In this document: positions 54,731 to 64,000 of the stretch, one piece after another
How the letters are laid out: every line of letters begins with the position of its first letter
How positions within the stretch are numbered: position 1 is the stretch's first letter
NCBI RefSeq assembly: GCF_051106095.1
Contig: NC_135783.1
Span: 59,933,947-59,997,946, forward strand
From: Pogona vitticeps
Lineage: Eukaryota > Chordata > Lepidosauria > Squamata > Agamidae
Reading direction: 5' to 3'
DNA length: 64,000 nucleotides
Position numbers and translations under genes: made by a program
The notes under the pieces: model-generated
Told to the model about the DNA's origin: nothing
What the model saw: only the letters and a program-made list of their open reading frames with translations
Databases searched by the model: none

Positions 54731-56209
54731 CAGTGGTGCCTCGACTTACAAATTAATCCGTATTGGAACGGTGACTGCACCTCGAAATTTTTGTAAGTCG
54801 AATCACCATTTCCCATAGGAATATACTGAAAACCATTTAATCTGTTCTGGCTGTTTTTCATTCTTATATAGAGGCAGCGTTCTTAAGTCGAAACATTAAT
54901 TCCCATAGGAACTAATGCAAAGCCGGTTAATCTGTATTCTACCACTAGGGGGTTATTGTTCTTGTTTTGACCTAAGATGAATTTAGGTAAAAAAAAAGGG
55001 CAAGAAAGGAGGGAGGGAACACATTCTAAAGTTAAACAGAACGTCTTTTAACCCAAACACCTTTTAAACAAAACCAAGTATCTTTTAAACAAAACCAAGG
55101 ACCTTTTAGGTTAAAAAAAGGGCAGGAAAGGAGGGAGGGAACACCTAAACAGAACACCTTCTAACCCAAGTTCCTTTTAAACAGAACCAAGCACCTTTGA
55201 GTCTACAGTAAATTCCATTTTAAAGCCTGGCTGCATCAACAAGCACCACAGCCCCTCACACAATATTTTCTGATTTTAAAAGAGACAGACTTTGGAGCCA
55301 CATTCTAAACACACATTTTTAAAAAAAAGACAGGTCACAGTACACAAACCTTAAAAGCCACAGAATCCAGCATGCATTATTCCAGCACAGAACTCCTCAT
55401 CACAAAAAGAGCATAGAGGGAGAGAGAGAGAGAGAGAGAAGACAATGGGGGGTGGGGGGGAGAGCCTTGAGTCTACAGTAGACTCCATTTTAAAACTCCA
55501 TTTTAAAGCCTGCCTGTCTACATCAACAAGCACCACAGCCCCTCACGGAATATTTTCTAATTTTAAAAGAGACAGACCTTGGAACCACATTTTAAAACAA
55601 AAGAGAGGTCACAGTACACAAACCCTAGGAGCCACAGAATGCAAAAATAAATAAATAAATTTTACATTTTAAATTTGCAGTCTAATTTTCACATTTAATT
55701 TTAATTTAATATTAGTCTACTTTTCACATTTTTAATCCACACTGCAAGACCCATCAGAGCTCAGAAACATAACCCCCACCTAGCCCTACCTCCCCACCAA
55801 GCTGCAAAAAAACTCTGTACAGTACAGTGAATACTGTACAGTGTATGTACTCAGCCAGAACAGGCAGTCTGTCTGCTTTTTTTTAAATTCAAAATTTTAA
55901 AAAAGCCAAAAAAATACAGTCTGTACAGTATAGTACCAGGCAGTGCTGTACACTACCAGGCAATACCAGGCAGTCTGAAGACTCTCTCCTTATCCACTCT
56001 CTATCCACTGAGATGAGCGAGGTAGCAGACAAGCAGCCTCTTCGCTGGCCAACGGTTAACAGAGAATTAAAATTTCTCACTTTCCCCGCCTCCCCCATAT
56101 TTTTTTCTTTTGTAACTCGAAGCTCCGGCTGCAAGTCGAAGCAATATTTTGTGGCTGGAGCTTTTCGTATCTTGAAAATTTCGCAAGTTCATAAGTTGAG
56201 GTGCCACTG
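54731..56209. mobile_element. pogo/Tigger-like non-autonomous element, long form
   Basis: It starts CAGTGGTGCCTCGACTTACA and its reverse complement starts CAGTGGCACCTCAACTTATG. TA target copies lie at 54729-54730 and 56210-56211. Its right half matches the right half of 46891-47698 (ggccaacggttaac). It is longer because of an internal duplicated block at 55198-55642. There is no transposase. Confidence 0.9.
55198..55642. repeat. Internal duplication in the pogo-like element
   Basis: Two direct copies of about 170 bp start 'gagtctacagtaaattccat' (55198) and 'gagtctacagtagactccat' (55467). They share 'caacaagcaccacagcccct' and 'aggtcacagtacacaaacc', and are separated by a (GA)n tract near 55420-55440. 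Confidence 0.85.
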
Positions 56210-56211
56210 TA

Positions 56212-57340
56212 TTTTTACCGTAAAATATTCATTACCATGATTTCAATAGGATTTCCAGTAAGTTTCTTTTGGATAGGTTCTGGAGGCTGCAGGGGACACT
56301 TACTAGAGAGCAAGTTCCACTACTGTATTAAAGTGAGTAACTTCTGCATAAATATTTGTAGTACTGGATTTCATGACTTTCAATAGTTGATTTGGGTAGA
56401 TATCAATTTATTGGTTTATTTGTGAGGAGTTTGTGATAAATTGTCTTTTCCCTACTAAAATTATTTCCTTGTAGCTTGATTCTTCTTATACATGGTCAAA
56501 CAGTGTTTAAAAACAAGTTGTTTGCCTTGAAATGATTTTAAAAATAAATTGTGCAATGTGTAAATGGTTGCTGATGCTTTTTGCTTGTTCTTTTCAAATT
56601 AGTCCATTACTCTTTGGATTGATAGAAATGTTGACAGCTTAAGATGAAATTGCCTTCATTACTGTTACTCTCTCTGAGTGACTTGTTCTCTGTTTAAAAT
56701 GTACTTCTATATATTGCATCTGTCTTGCTATCTGACAGGAATGTACAGTGCTGTCTACTCATTTGGAAGATAACATTATCACAACAACCTGAGTTGCTTA
56801 CATTCTATCCATAAAACTTTTCATCCTGCAATCCTTTTCTGAGATTAAGTGCTGCTGAATTTGATGGGGTCTTCTTTTGAGTATATATATATGATATTAT
56901 TTAGACTTCATGGCAGTTATTTGGCAAGTGCTCTGCCAGTAACCAAGTTATAAGAGGCACTCAGAATATTTGAGTCTGTTAATTTCTGCCTCTTAATTTT
57001 ACATGATTCTAAAATAAATCTCTGGAACATAGTACTTATATTCTTTTGATACTTTAATAATGTCAGAATTGGAAACTTATGCCTGCTGAATTCTTATTGG
57101 CTAAAATGTTTCATTGAATTTAGTCCTCAGCTTCACAAAATATATAAATAGATTTGTTGAGTCAAAGCCTTGAAATGATTCCCTGCTTTGATTTTTAATA
57201 TTGTAAGTTCCTCAAGCAGAAACGTTTTGTAACCTGCACAGTTGATAGATGTCACTAAATAAATAAATACCTGATTTTTAAAAGTTGCAACAAATGTAAT
57301 GCTTGGAACACAGAATATATACTTATATCCCTCCAAAATG
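56212..57340. other. Intron-like sequence, no gene seen
   Basis: AT-rich, no recognisable element or exon. Confidence 0.5.
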
Positions 57341-57476
57341 GAGTGGTTCCCAACTTTAGGTTACCCAGGGATTCTTGGACTATAATTCCTATAAGCCTTC
57401 ACCACCAGCTACTAGCCAGGAGTTCTGGGAACTGCAGTCCAAGAACTCCTGGGGTACTCAGGGTTGGGATCAGCTG
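57341..57476. mobile_element. hAT-like foldback element (family B), old copy
   Basis: It starts near GAGTGGTTCCCAACTTTAGG and ends CAGGGTTGGGATCAGCTG. The interior arms 'gattcttggactataattcc' and 'gaactgcagtccaagaactc' are complementary. Target copies are not clear. Confidence 0.7.
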
Positions 57477-57640
57477 ATAGGTATCATGACAGGGCAACAG
57501 ATGGCATTTAAGTACTTTCATCTTGCTAAGCTTGGAAACCAGTAAAAAATGAAAACAGAAATTGTCTGGATGGGCAGGTTCTTCTGGATGAAATGTAGAG
57601 TCCCTGTTGCAAAAATTGCCACTTGCAGAAGGATCCCAAA

Positions 57641-57804
57641 CAATGTTGCCTCTAATTGTCATTCCCACTGCATGGGAACTTTGCACATCTGTGCATGGGG
57701 GCGGAGTTTCATCTAAAACCCAGATGTAAACAAGCATTGACTCCTGTCACGGCGTGGCACGGATGTAGCTCTCCGCACTCACACAAGCCTTAGAGGGAAC
57801 ATTG
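57641..57804. mobile_element. Probable hAT-like non-autonomous element (family D)
   Basis: It starts CAATGTTGCCTCTAATTG and its reverse complement starts CAATGTTCCCTCTAAGGC, a terminal inverted repeat of about 15 bp. Flanks atcccaaa and gtcctgaa match at 5 of 8 positions. It has no coding potential. Confidence 0.65.
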
Positions 57805-58573
57805 GTCCTGAATTGTCCTAAAGTAATAAGGCTTTTTGACTCTTTATTTTTTTAAATGTAAGTTGGGGCTTTGACATAATCTTGGAGGGGGCACAGAAAT
57901 ATTATTTTTGTGATGCAAACCCTTTGTTTATAATACTTGCAGCTGGAGGATGATATTTTCTGTGACAACTGCGTGTACTGCAAAACAACAACAACAAAAA
58001 ACCAAAAGATAACTATTAGCCAAAATTGTGTTACATGATTCCATGGACAGAAGGGAGATGGTGTAACTTGCCACATTAAATTGCCGCTGACTTGATTATT
58101 ACTTGTCATAATCAAGAAACACAGGGGTGAGGAAAAGGAACATGCAAGTTCTTATTTATCAGATGATTTTAAGTTCCAAGCACATTCCTAGAAATAGTTA
58201 TAAAAATGCTGAATCATTGGTTTCAACTTCCCATTTGTGGACTGATTTTACTACCAGATGGTTGGTCTTAGCATTGATGTACTGTATTTCTGTGTGGATA
58301 ACTTTTCAGAAAAGTGGGTGAAAAGCACTTCGATAAAAGTACTACTGTAATATTACTGTAGCACCACAAAAGAAATCAGTTGTGGTTTACATGCAAGTAA
58401 AAGGTTTAGTTTTCTTACTTTAGTGAATCATCAGTGGTTAGTACTAATGCAAGAAGACGTTTATTAATTGGGATCCAACACCACCTTGTTGAAGTACATC
58501 TGCTGTAATGTATCAGCTTGGCCTTTGAGATGTTTTGATGGCATCCTGCTTGTGTTCCTAAGCAATGCTGAGA
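57805..58573. other. Intron-like sequence, no gene seen
   Basis: No recognisable element or exon. Confidence 0.5.
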
Positions 58574-59367
58574 AAGTGGTGACCCAGGCTATGCCTCGGA
58601 AGACGAAATTAATTCGTTCCACAGTTAATGCCGTCCATCAAAAATTTCAGCTTGCGAAGCACGGTTTCCCATAGGAATGCATTGAAATTGAATTAATGTG
58701 TACATAAAGTCACTTACCAGGTACTGTAGACTGAGCCCGGCTCCTCACAGTGCCTTGGTAGCCCCCAAAAGCCAGAAAAAGAGCGTCAAACAGCTGAGAG
58801 CCTGGACCCAGCAGGAAGCCGGCAGCCATTTTGTGCTCTTTTCCACTCTTCCCAAAAAATTGCTGTTAAGCGATTTCATCGCTAAGCGAAACATGGTTTC
58901 CCATAGAAATGCATTGAAAACCGGATAATCCATTCTAACGGGAACGGATTGCCGACCTTAAGCGAAAATCGCCATAGGAAACATCGCTAAGCGAAACACG
59001 GTTCCCCAATTGAAATGCATTGAAACCTATTCAATGCATCTCAATGGGGGAAAAAATTACAACAAATTTAAAAAGAGTCAGAACAAAGTCAAATTAGTTT
59101 AACTAAGGGTTTATTAAGTGCACTTATGATTTCAAGCATTCTAAACATTTTTTAAACATTTGTAAACATTTAAAAAACAGCCAACATGAGGCTGTCAAAA
59201 CCATCGTTAAGCGAAACAGGGGGACCCAAACTGTCATCGCTATGCGAAGCATGGTCCCAAACATCGCTATGCTAAAATCGCCCATAGCAACCATCGTTAA
59301 ACGGAGCGCAAGATCGCTCCGAAAAAGTCATCGCTAAGCGATTTCATCGCTAAGCGAGGCACCACTG
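58574..59367. mobile_element. pogo/Tigger-like non-autonomous element with palindromic subrepeats
   Basis: The right end 'taagcgaggcaccactg' followed by TA mirrors the degraded left end 'gtggtgacccaggctatgcc'. The motif atcgctaagcgaaa, or its variant, recurs many times near both ends. Phrases such as 'tttcccataggaatgcattg' are shared with the other pogo-like copies. No transposase is present. Confidence 0.82.
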
Positions 59368-59599
59368 TATTTCTGGCATCCATGGGGGGAGGCCTTGGAA
59401 TTGATCTCATGCAGATACCATGGTCATGCTGTAGCTCCAATTCCTGTAAGTCACAGCCAGTGTAATTACTGGGGGAGACATGATGAAAGTTGTCATTCAG
59501 CAGCATTTGGAGAGAGATAAGTTCCCCATCTGTGCAGCAAACCCTACTCTGTTAGAAATAATTTATGTTGATATGTGTTCAGAAAAAGAGGGGGGAGTT

Positions 59600-59726
59600 G
59601 TGATGGTAATGATTTGCATAATTTTATTTAAAAATATTTAAAATTGTTTATTGTTTTATAGTTTTATCTTTTGTGAGCTTCCTTGGGTCCCCTCAGGGGG
59701 ACAAAAATAACATATAAATAAATGGT
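59600..59726 (+). mobile_element. L2/CR1-group LINE 3' end, diverged
   Basis: 'ttttgtgagcttccttgggt' and 'gggacaaaaataacatataa' with an AAAT end resemble the group's terminal module. Confidence 0.6.
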
Positions 59727-60349
59727 TGTTTAAACTAAAGTGTATTCATTCAGCTTTTCAAGAGGTGGCTACTGAAAATTGCAAAAGCATTGTACTATGC
59801 AAGGAATTGTGTGAAAATCATGTTGGTAGGATGTAGAATCCATTGTCTTGAAAGTAGGATTCTAAAGGAAGCTAAACTCAAGACAGGAGACTCTTCAGAC
59901 ATACAGAATGCATGAGTTGCGGAGAAGTGTCTGCTAATGCCAGAACGTTTTCCATGTGAAAGCTCTAACTTGAATATTAATATTTGCGCTGTGAACTAAA
60001 ATAGAGACACCATTTAAACTTTTTAAAATCAACATGTTAGGGAAAGCTAGTAGAAAAAATATATTTGGTAAGATAAAGTAATTTAGAGTACTTTGTCTGG
60101 AGAGATGAATTGACTTTTACACTCTAAGTATGGCAATGAAGAGTACAGATGAGTAGCAAGGAAATGCAGAGATGCCATCTCTCAATTTTCTTGCTATTTG
60201 TAACCTGGCCTTCTTTCCATTTCCTATATATGTCCTTTTTGTTTTGTTTTCAGGTTGACTCTAAGCTTTTTGTGAAGCCATGCAGGCCTTTTTTGCTGCC
60301 TCTCGTGTTTTTTTCTTGTTGTAATTGTTTGTAGTTGTGCTTTTAGAAC
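59727..60349. other. Intron-like sequence, no gene seen
   Basis: No recognisable element or exon. Confidence 0.5.
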
Positions 60350-60364
60350 TTCTTTTTAAAGAAA

Positions 60365-61110
60365 TTCCCACCCTTGGACTCCTTTTCTTCTTAGGATCTC
60401 CTGCCTGTCCAGCATACACTCTGCTTTGGTTTCCTTTGAAATCAAGAATTCCAGTAGAACATGGTCACTCTCACCCAGAGTTCCCCTTACTGCCACTTAC
60501 TTCACCTACTCATTTCTATTGGTTAGAATCAAGTCAAGGATAACTAGTCCTCTAGTTTCTTTCTCTACTTTTTGTAGGAGAAAATTATCAACCACACAAA
60601 CCAGGAATTACTTGGAAGGATCATACTATGTAGAATTCGCCTCTCAACATACTATATCAAGATAATTGAAATCTTCCATCCCTACTACATTGTGTCTCTT
60701 TGAAATCCTTGCAATTTCTTTTTCAAAAAGTTTCATCCACTTTCTCTTCTTGATTGGGTGGCCGGTAGGAGACTCCTACTACCATGTTCCATTTGTTTTT
60801 TGCCCCAACCAGATTGATCCAGATGCTCTCAATGGGATATTGATTCTGTTCCTAATATATTTCTATGCAGGAATGCATATTTTTGACATATAGTGCAACT
60901 CTACTTCCCTTTCTGTTCTCTCTGTTCTTGTTGAATAATTTATATCCTACAGTTGCCATATTCCAATTGTGGGAGTCATCCCACAAAGTTTCAGTTATTC
61001 CTATCACATCATATTTGCCCTCCTGAACTAAAATTTCTTGTTCTTCTTGTTTGTTTCTCATACTCCTGGCATTCGTATGTAGGCATCAGAGATTGTGTGA
61101 TTAATGGCCT
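60365..61110 (-). pseudogene. CR1 ORF2 endonuclease region
   Basis: Motifs in order are LHTNARSMRNKQEEQEIL, YDVIGITETLWDDSHNW, GYKLFNKNRENRKGSRVALY, then [34 protein letters not shown] and GESDHVLLEF. These are the TETWWD, GGGVALY-like, DLILTN and SDH motifs of CR1 endonuclease. The frame changes more than once. Confidence 0.85.
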
Positions 61111-61458
61111 ATTTGTCTTTGTACATTTTTATGAATATTACTGTTATTGACCCCTATTTGAACAGTTTGGTCTGCTCCTCTTATTGTGAATAAGGTTTAT
61201 CTTTTTTTTAACTCTATGCTTGTGTCTCCCTCCCCCATCAAATTCAGCGTAAAGCCCTCCTGATGAAGTTCTTCATGCTGTGCCCAAACATATTCTTCCC
61301 AGTCCTTGTTAGGTGCAAGCCATCTCTTGCTAGCAGTCCTTCTTCCAGGAAACTTAGCTCATGATCCCAAAAAACAAATCCCTCACATCGACACTAGCTT
61401 CGTAGCCAGTCATTTACCAGGAGTATTTCCCTTTCCCTTTCTATTCCTCTTCTTAGTA

Positions 61459-61774
61459 AATGGTGCCTCAACTTACGAACATCCCTACTTACAACCATTT
61501 CGAGTTACGACCAGCTCTGGCCGCAAAATTTTGCTTCTACTTGTGACAGGAGATTCCACTTACGAACAGAAAAAGGCAGGGAAAACAGGTGGGAAATTCA
61601 AATTTCTAACTATAGGTGGCGATGAGGCTGCTTCTTTGTGTTTTTTTCCTTTGGCCAGAACAGATTAATTGCATTTCAGTGCATTCCTATGGGAGATGGT
61701 GCTTCAACTTAAGACCATTTTGAGTCACGTCCATCTTCTGGAATGGATTATGGACATAAGTCGAGGCACCACTA
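61459..61774. mobile_element. pogo/Tigger-like non-autonomous element, short form
   Basis: The left end 'atggtgcctcaacttacgaa' mirrors the right end 'taagtcgaggcaccacta'. TA lies at both edges (61457-61458, 61775-61776). At 316 bp it is the shortest of the four copies. It interrupts the CR1 between ORF1 and ORF2. Confidence 0.85.
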
Positions 61775-61776
61775 TA

Positions 61777-62014
61777 CTGCTAGGATGGATGAAAAAACTA
61801 TCTGGGCCCCAAAGTCCTTGAGTTTCCTTCCCAGAGCTTCAAAGTCTGACATAATTTCTTCAAAGCTGCTCTTGGCTGTATTACTTGTTCCCACATGGAC
61901 AAGAAGAAAGGGATATGTGCAGGGCTTGAAAAATCCACTCGTCTGTGACGAGTGAAAAAATGCTGCTTGATGAGCCACAGCTCCCTCTCTCACTCCTTGC
62001 CTCCTTACCCTCAG

Positions 62015-62048
<34 letters not shown>

Positions 62049-63165
62049 CCTGTAGTCTCCCTCTCCCCATTGCAAAAGGAAAAACAGCCCTCTTCTCGTG
62101 AGAAGAGAGTTTGAGTGGCACATAGATATATACTAGCTCTGCAGGAGAATGTAGAGTAGTCCCATGCTGGAGAATATGGAAATTCCCTCTTCCCAATTTC
62201 AACTGAAAAACCTGGCTCCTTAAGAGGCTGGGTGCTTTTGTGCTTTCAGTTTAATTTTTGCTGGAGACATTCAAAAGAAAAGCATTCAAAATACAAGCTT
62301 CATGCCCCCACAGGCATGCAGGTAATAAAGCAACCCAAGTCTGAGGGTATTTTTATTTTAGGTTTGTATGCATTGTGCTTAGAAAAGTGCCTAGTTTAAA
62401 TTTAAATTTAAGTTTAAACATAAATTGCAAGGCTATAGTCTGGTCATGCTGACTGGTGAAATTTTTGACTGACTGGTGAGACATTCTAAAATTTTTCAAG
62501 CCTTGGATATGTGTCTGTGGGTTTTATGAGTTATGGCAGTCCTTCTGTCACATCTGTTATCTCAGAGGTCATTTTTCTTACTGTGGACCAGCTGAGCCTC
62601 TGAGGGAGGCGGAGCAGCCCCTCATGCTCGCACTCTCGGACGCACCTTTTTGTAGGGTACAGGTACAGGTTCAGTGACTATATTTTGCTGTGCTTCAGCC
62701 CTTCTCACATCCTTCTGTGGAGTCTCCTCTGCATGCTGTCCGGCAGACTCCTCTTCAAGAATCTGAAAGTGGTTTTGCAGTTCTGCTGGTGAGGAGTTTC
62801 GTCTCCTTTTGCTCCTATGTGTGCCTCTTTTCCATTGTGGTTTCTCCACTATGTTTGTACTCTTCTCAGGACTCTCCTCCACTGCTTTGTTTTGGTTTAC
62901 TTCCATCTTCAGTGCTCCCTGTGATAGCTGCTTCTGCTCAAATGTCCTGTCAATGTATGCTTCATCTTCTGTTATTGCCTTAAGCATTGCTACTCATAGC
63001 TCCAGTTCTCTCACTGCTTCTTCTAACAGTGCCACTAGTTTGCACTTGTCACATGTACACTGTGTTATACTCAGGGACAAAAACAAGCATAGCACAAACT
63101 TTGCAGGTTACTACAACTGAATTGTCTCCACCCTCCATAATCCCTGCTAACTTTTTGCTTTCAAC
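61777..63165 (-). pseudogene. CR1 ORF1 with SGNH-esterase-like segment
   Basis: The N-terminus has a Cys-rich start (MEGGDNSVVVTCKVCAM, CTCDKCKLVALLEEAVRELE), then a basic region (SKRRRNSSPAELQNHF). After the nested hAT it reads PFLLVHVGTSNTAKSSFEEI and SDFEALGRKLKDFGAQIVFS. The GTxNTA and FSSIL segments belong to the esterase-like domain of CR1 ORF1. A stop lies after VRELEL. Its role in CR1 is RNA or membrane binding, inferred from the family. Confidence 0.83.
61920..62505. mobile_element. Non-autonomous hAT element (family C), perfect TSD
   Basis: It starts CAGGGCTTGAAAAATCCACT and its reverse complement starts CAAGGCTTGAAAAATTTTAG. A perfect 8-bp duplication GATATGTG lies at 61912-61919 and 62506-62513. 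A (TC)n tract lies at 62018-62045. There is no transposase. It splits CR1 ORF1. Confidence 0.94.
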
Positions 63166-63274
63166 TGATTGTTTATGGATGCCTGTCCCTTTTATTTTGT
63201 TACCTTGAATGTAACTAGGATTGTCTACAAATATATAAGTACTGTATATCCAAAAGAAAAACAAACTGTCAGAG

Positions 63275-63742
63275 GCCTCTCCTGGGAAACTCCTGTTTGT
63301 TCACCCTGGTCACAGACGCTCTGTGTCTTCCTCAGCTTTATTCATCAGCTGTGCTCCATTTGGAGTCAGGAATCAAAAGACCCTGCCACAAATCACAGCT
63401 GCTACTTATACCTCTCAGCAGTAATCAAGACACTTCTGTTAGGCCAATCACAGCTCTTCCTGTTAAGGACACACCCCTTCCAGTTAAGCTCATGGCTCTT
63501 AAGCTGAGCACATGGTGCTTCTATTTGGGCAATTCCTAGGTCCCTTCCTGGTGTTACTATATACGTATATATATATAAAAATACTCATCTCTGCCTTTGT
63601 CTAAGGTCTCCCCTTCCTACAGTAGACCTTTTTTTCCTGTCTCTCCCCTGGCAAAACATTTGTTGTTTGCACCCTCTGGTCATGAGCTCCCTGGGTCTTG
63701 CTCAACTTTATTCCTCAGCTGTGTTCAGAGTCAGGAATCAGT
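63275..63742. repeat. Two direct repeats upstream of CR1 ORF1
   Basis: A block of about 95 bp at 63278-63374 recurs at 63640-63741, sharing 'ctttattc', 'ctcagctgtg' and 'gagtcaggaatc'. The start-to-start spacing is about 362 bp. It lies just beyond the CR1 ORF1 start (minus strand) and may be repeated 5' promoter units of the CR1. An AT-repeat tract (tatatacgtatatatata) lies between them. Confidence 0.7.
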
Positions 63743-64000
63743 TTTCCTGAAGACTTAAAGTTCAAAAACATTGAACTTTTAAAAATTGTAAATGTTCACA
63801 TAACTGAAGAAAATAACAGTATTCATGATGAAAGGACATTTTAAATGAATAGTTTTGGATGAGGATGTGTTTTTAGTTGTCAGAAGGGCTCTGCTTGTTG
63901 AATCACCCTTCCATCTCATGTCTTGGAATCCCTTTACTAAGGCTCTCTGAATAAGATCACTAGCTCATAGACACCACCTCTACTTGCTTTTTTCTTTTCT
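63743..64000. other. Unique-looking sequence to window end
   Basis: No recognisable element or exon. Confidence 0.45.

Larger units (their letters stand above)
60350..63270 (-). mobile_element. CR1 LINE, ORF1 and start of ORF2, 3' part missing
   Basis: Read on the minus strand, ORF1 (from about 63165) is followed by the ORF2 endonuclease down to about 60350. The reverse transcriptase and 3' end are missing, which is unusual because LINEs normally lose their 5' ends. A later deletion or rearrangement is implied. Two DNA transposons are nested inside it. Several stops and frame changes mark it as old. Confidence 0.85.

Overview
This window looks like repeat-dense nuclear DNA from a squamate reptile, most likely a lizard. 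The evidence is its mixture of transposable elements. It has several young RTE/BovB LINEs with the tail known from both squamates and ruminants, L2/CR1-group LINEs ending in AAAT-type microsatellites, and one CR1 with an ORF1 esterase segment. It also has Sauria-type and other tRNA-derived SINEs, a 5S-rRNA-derived SINE, pogo/Tigger-like and hAT non-autonomous DNA transposons, Penelope-like fragments with hammerhead-like motifs, and three solo LTRs. There are no prokaryotic features, CRISPR arrays or phage genes.

Layout. 0-14 kb: a BovB tail, a Sauria SINE, an L2 piece interrupted by a solo LTR, a minus-strand L2 piece interrupted by a SINE, and long unique stretches with two weak exon candidates. 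14.1-18.6 kb: a nearly full-length L2 with a YY1-like motif at its 5' end, endonuclease and reverse transcriptase regions broken by frame changes, and a compound microsatellite tail, followed by a 5S-derived element. 21-27 kb: a solo LTR, a SINE with a perfect target duplication, and an old L2 split by a BovB with its own target duplication. 28.9-31.5 kb: two more L2 pieces, one carrying a hAT element. 33-35 kb: an inverted-repeat element, a 3-copy ~172-bp tandem array, a perfect hairpin and an unclassified repeat. 35.7-43.7 kb: Penelope-like insertions, an internally deleted BovB, an L2 with two different nested hAT elements, a second copy of one LTR family, another BovB, and an RPS29 retrocopy fused to an L2 tail. 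45-51 kb: an old RTE, a SINE, a pogo-like element, and a Penelope-like inverted repeat with two hammerhead-like motifs and a 13-bp target duplication. 51.5-52.7 kb: a GC- and CpG-rich island with CCAAT and GC boxes, the best evidence for a host promoter and non-coding first exon, probably reading rightward. 52.7-64 kb: AT-rich intron-like sequence with three more pogo-like elements, hAT elements and a minus-strand CR1 that holds two nested transposons.

No complete host protein gene was recognised. The only recognisable host coding sequence is the RPS29 retropseudogene. The 3' part of the window is plausibly intron 1 of the gene whose CpG-island promoter lies near 51.7 kb, but that gene could not be named from the sequence. 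The most interesting material is the set of hammerhead-bearing Penelope-like copies, the RPS29/L2 chimera, and the layered nested insertions, several of which are proved by exact target-site duplications.
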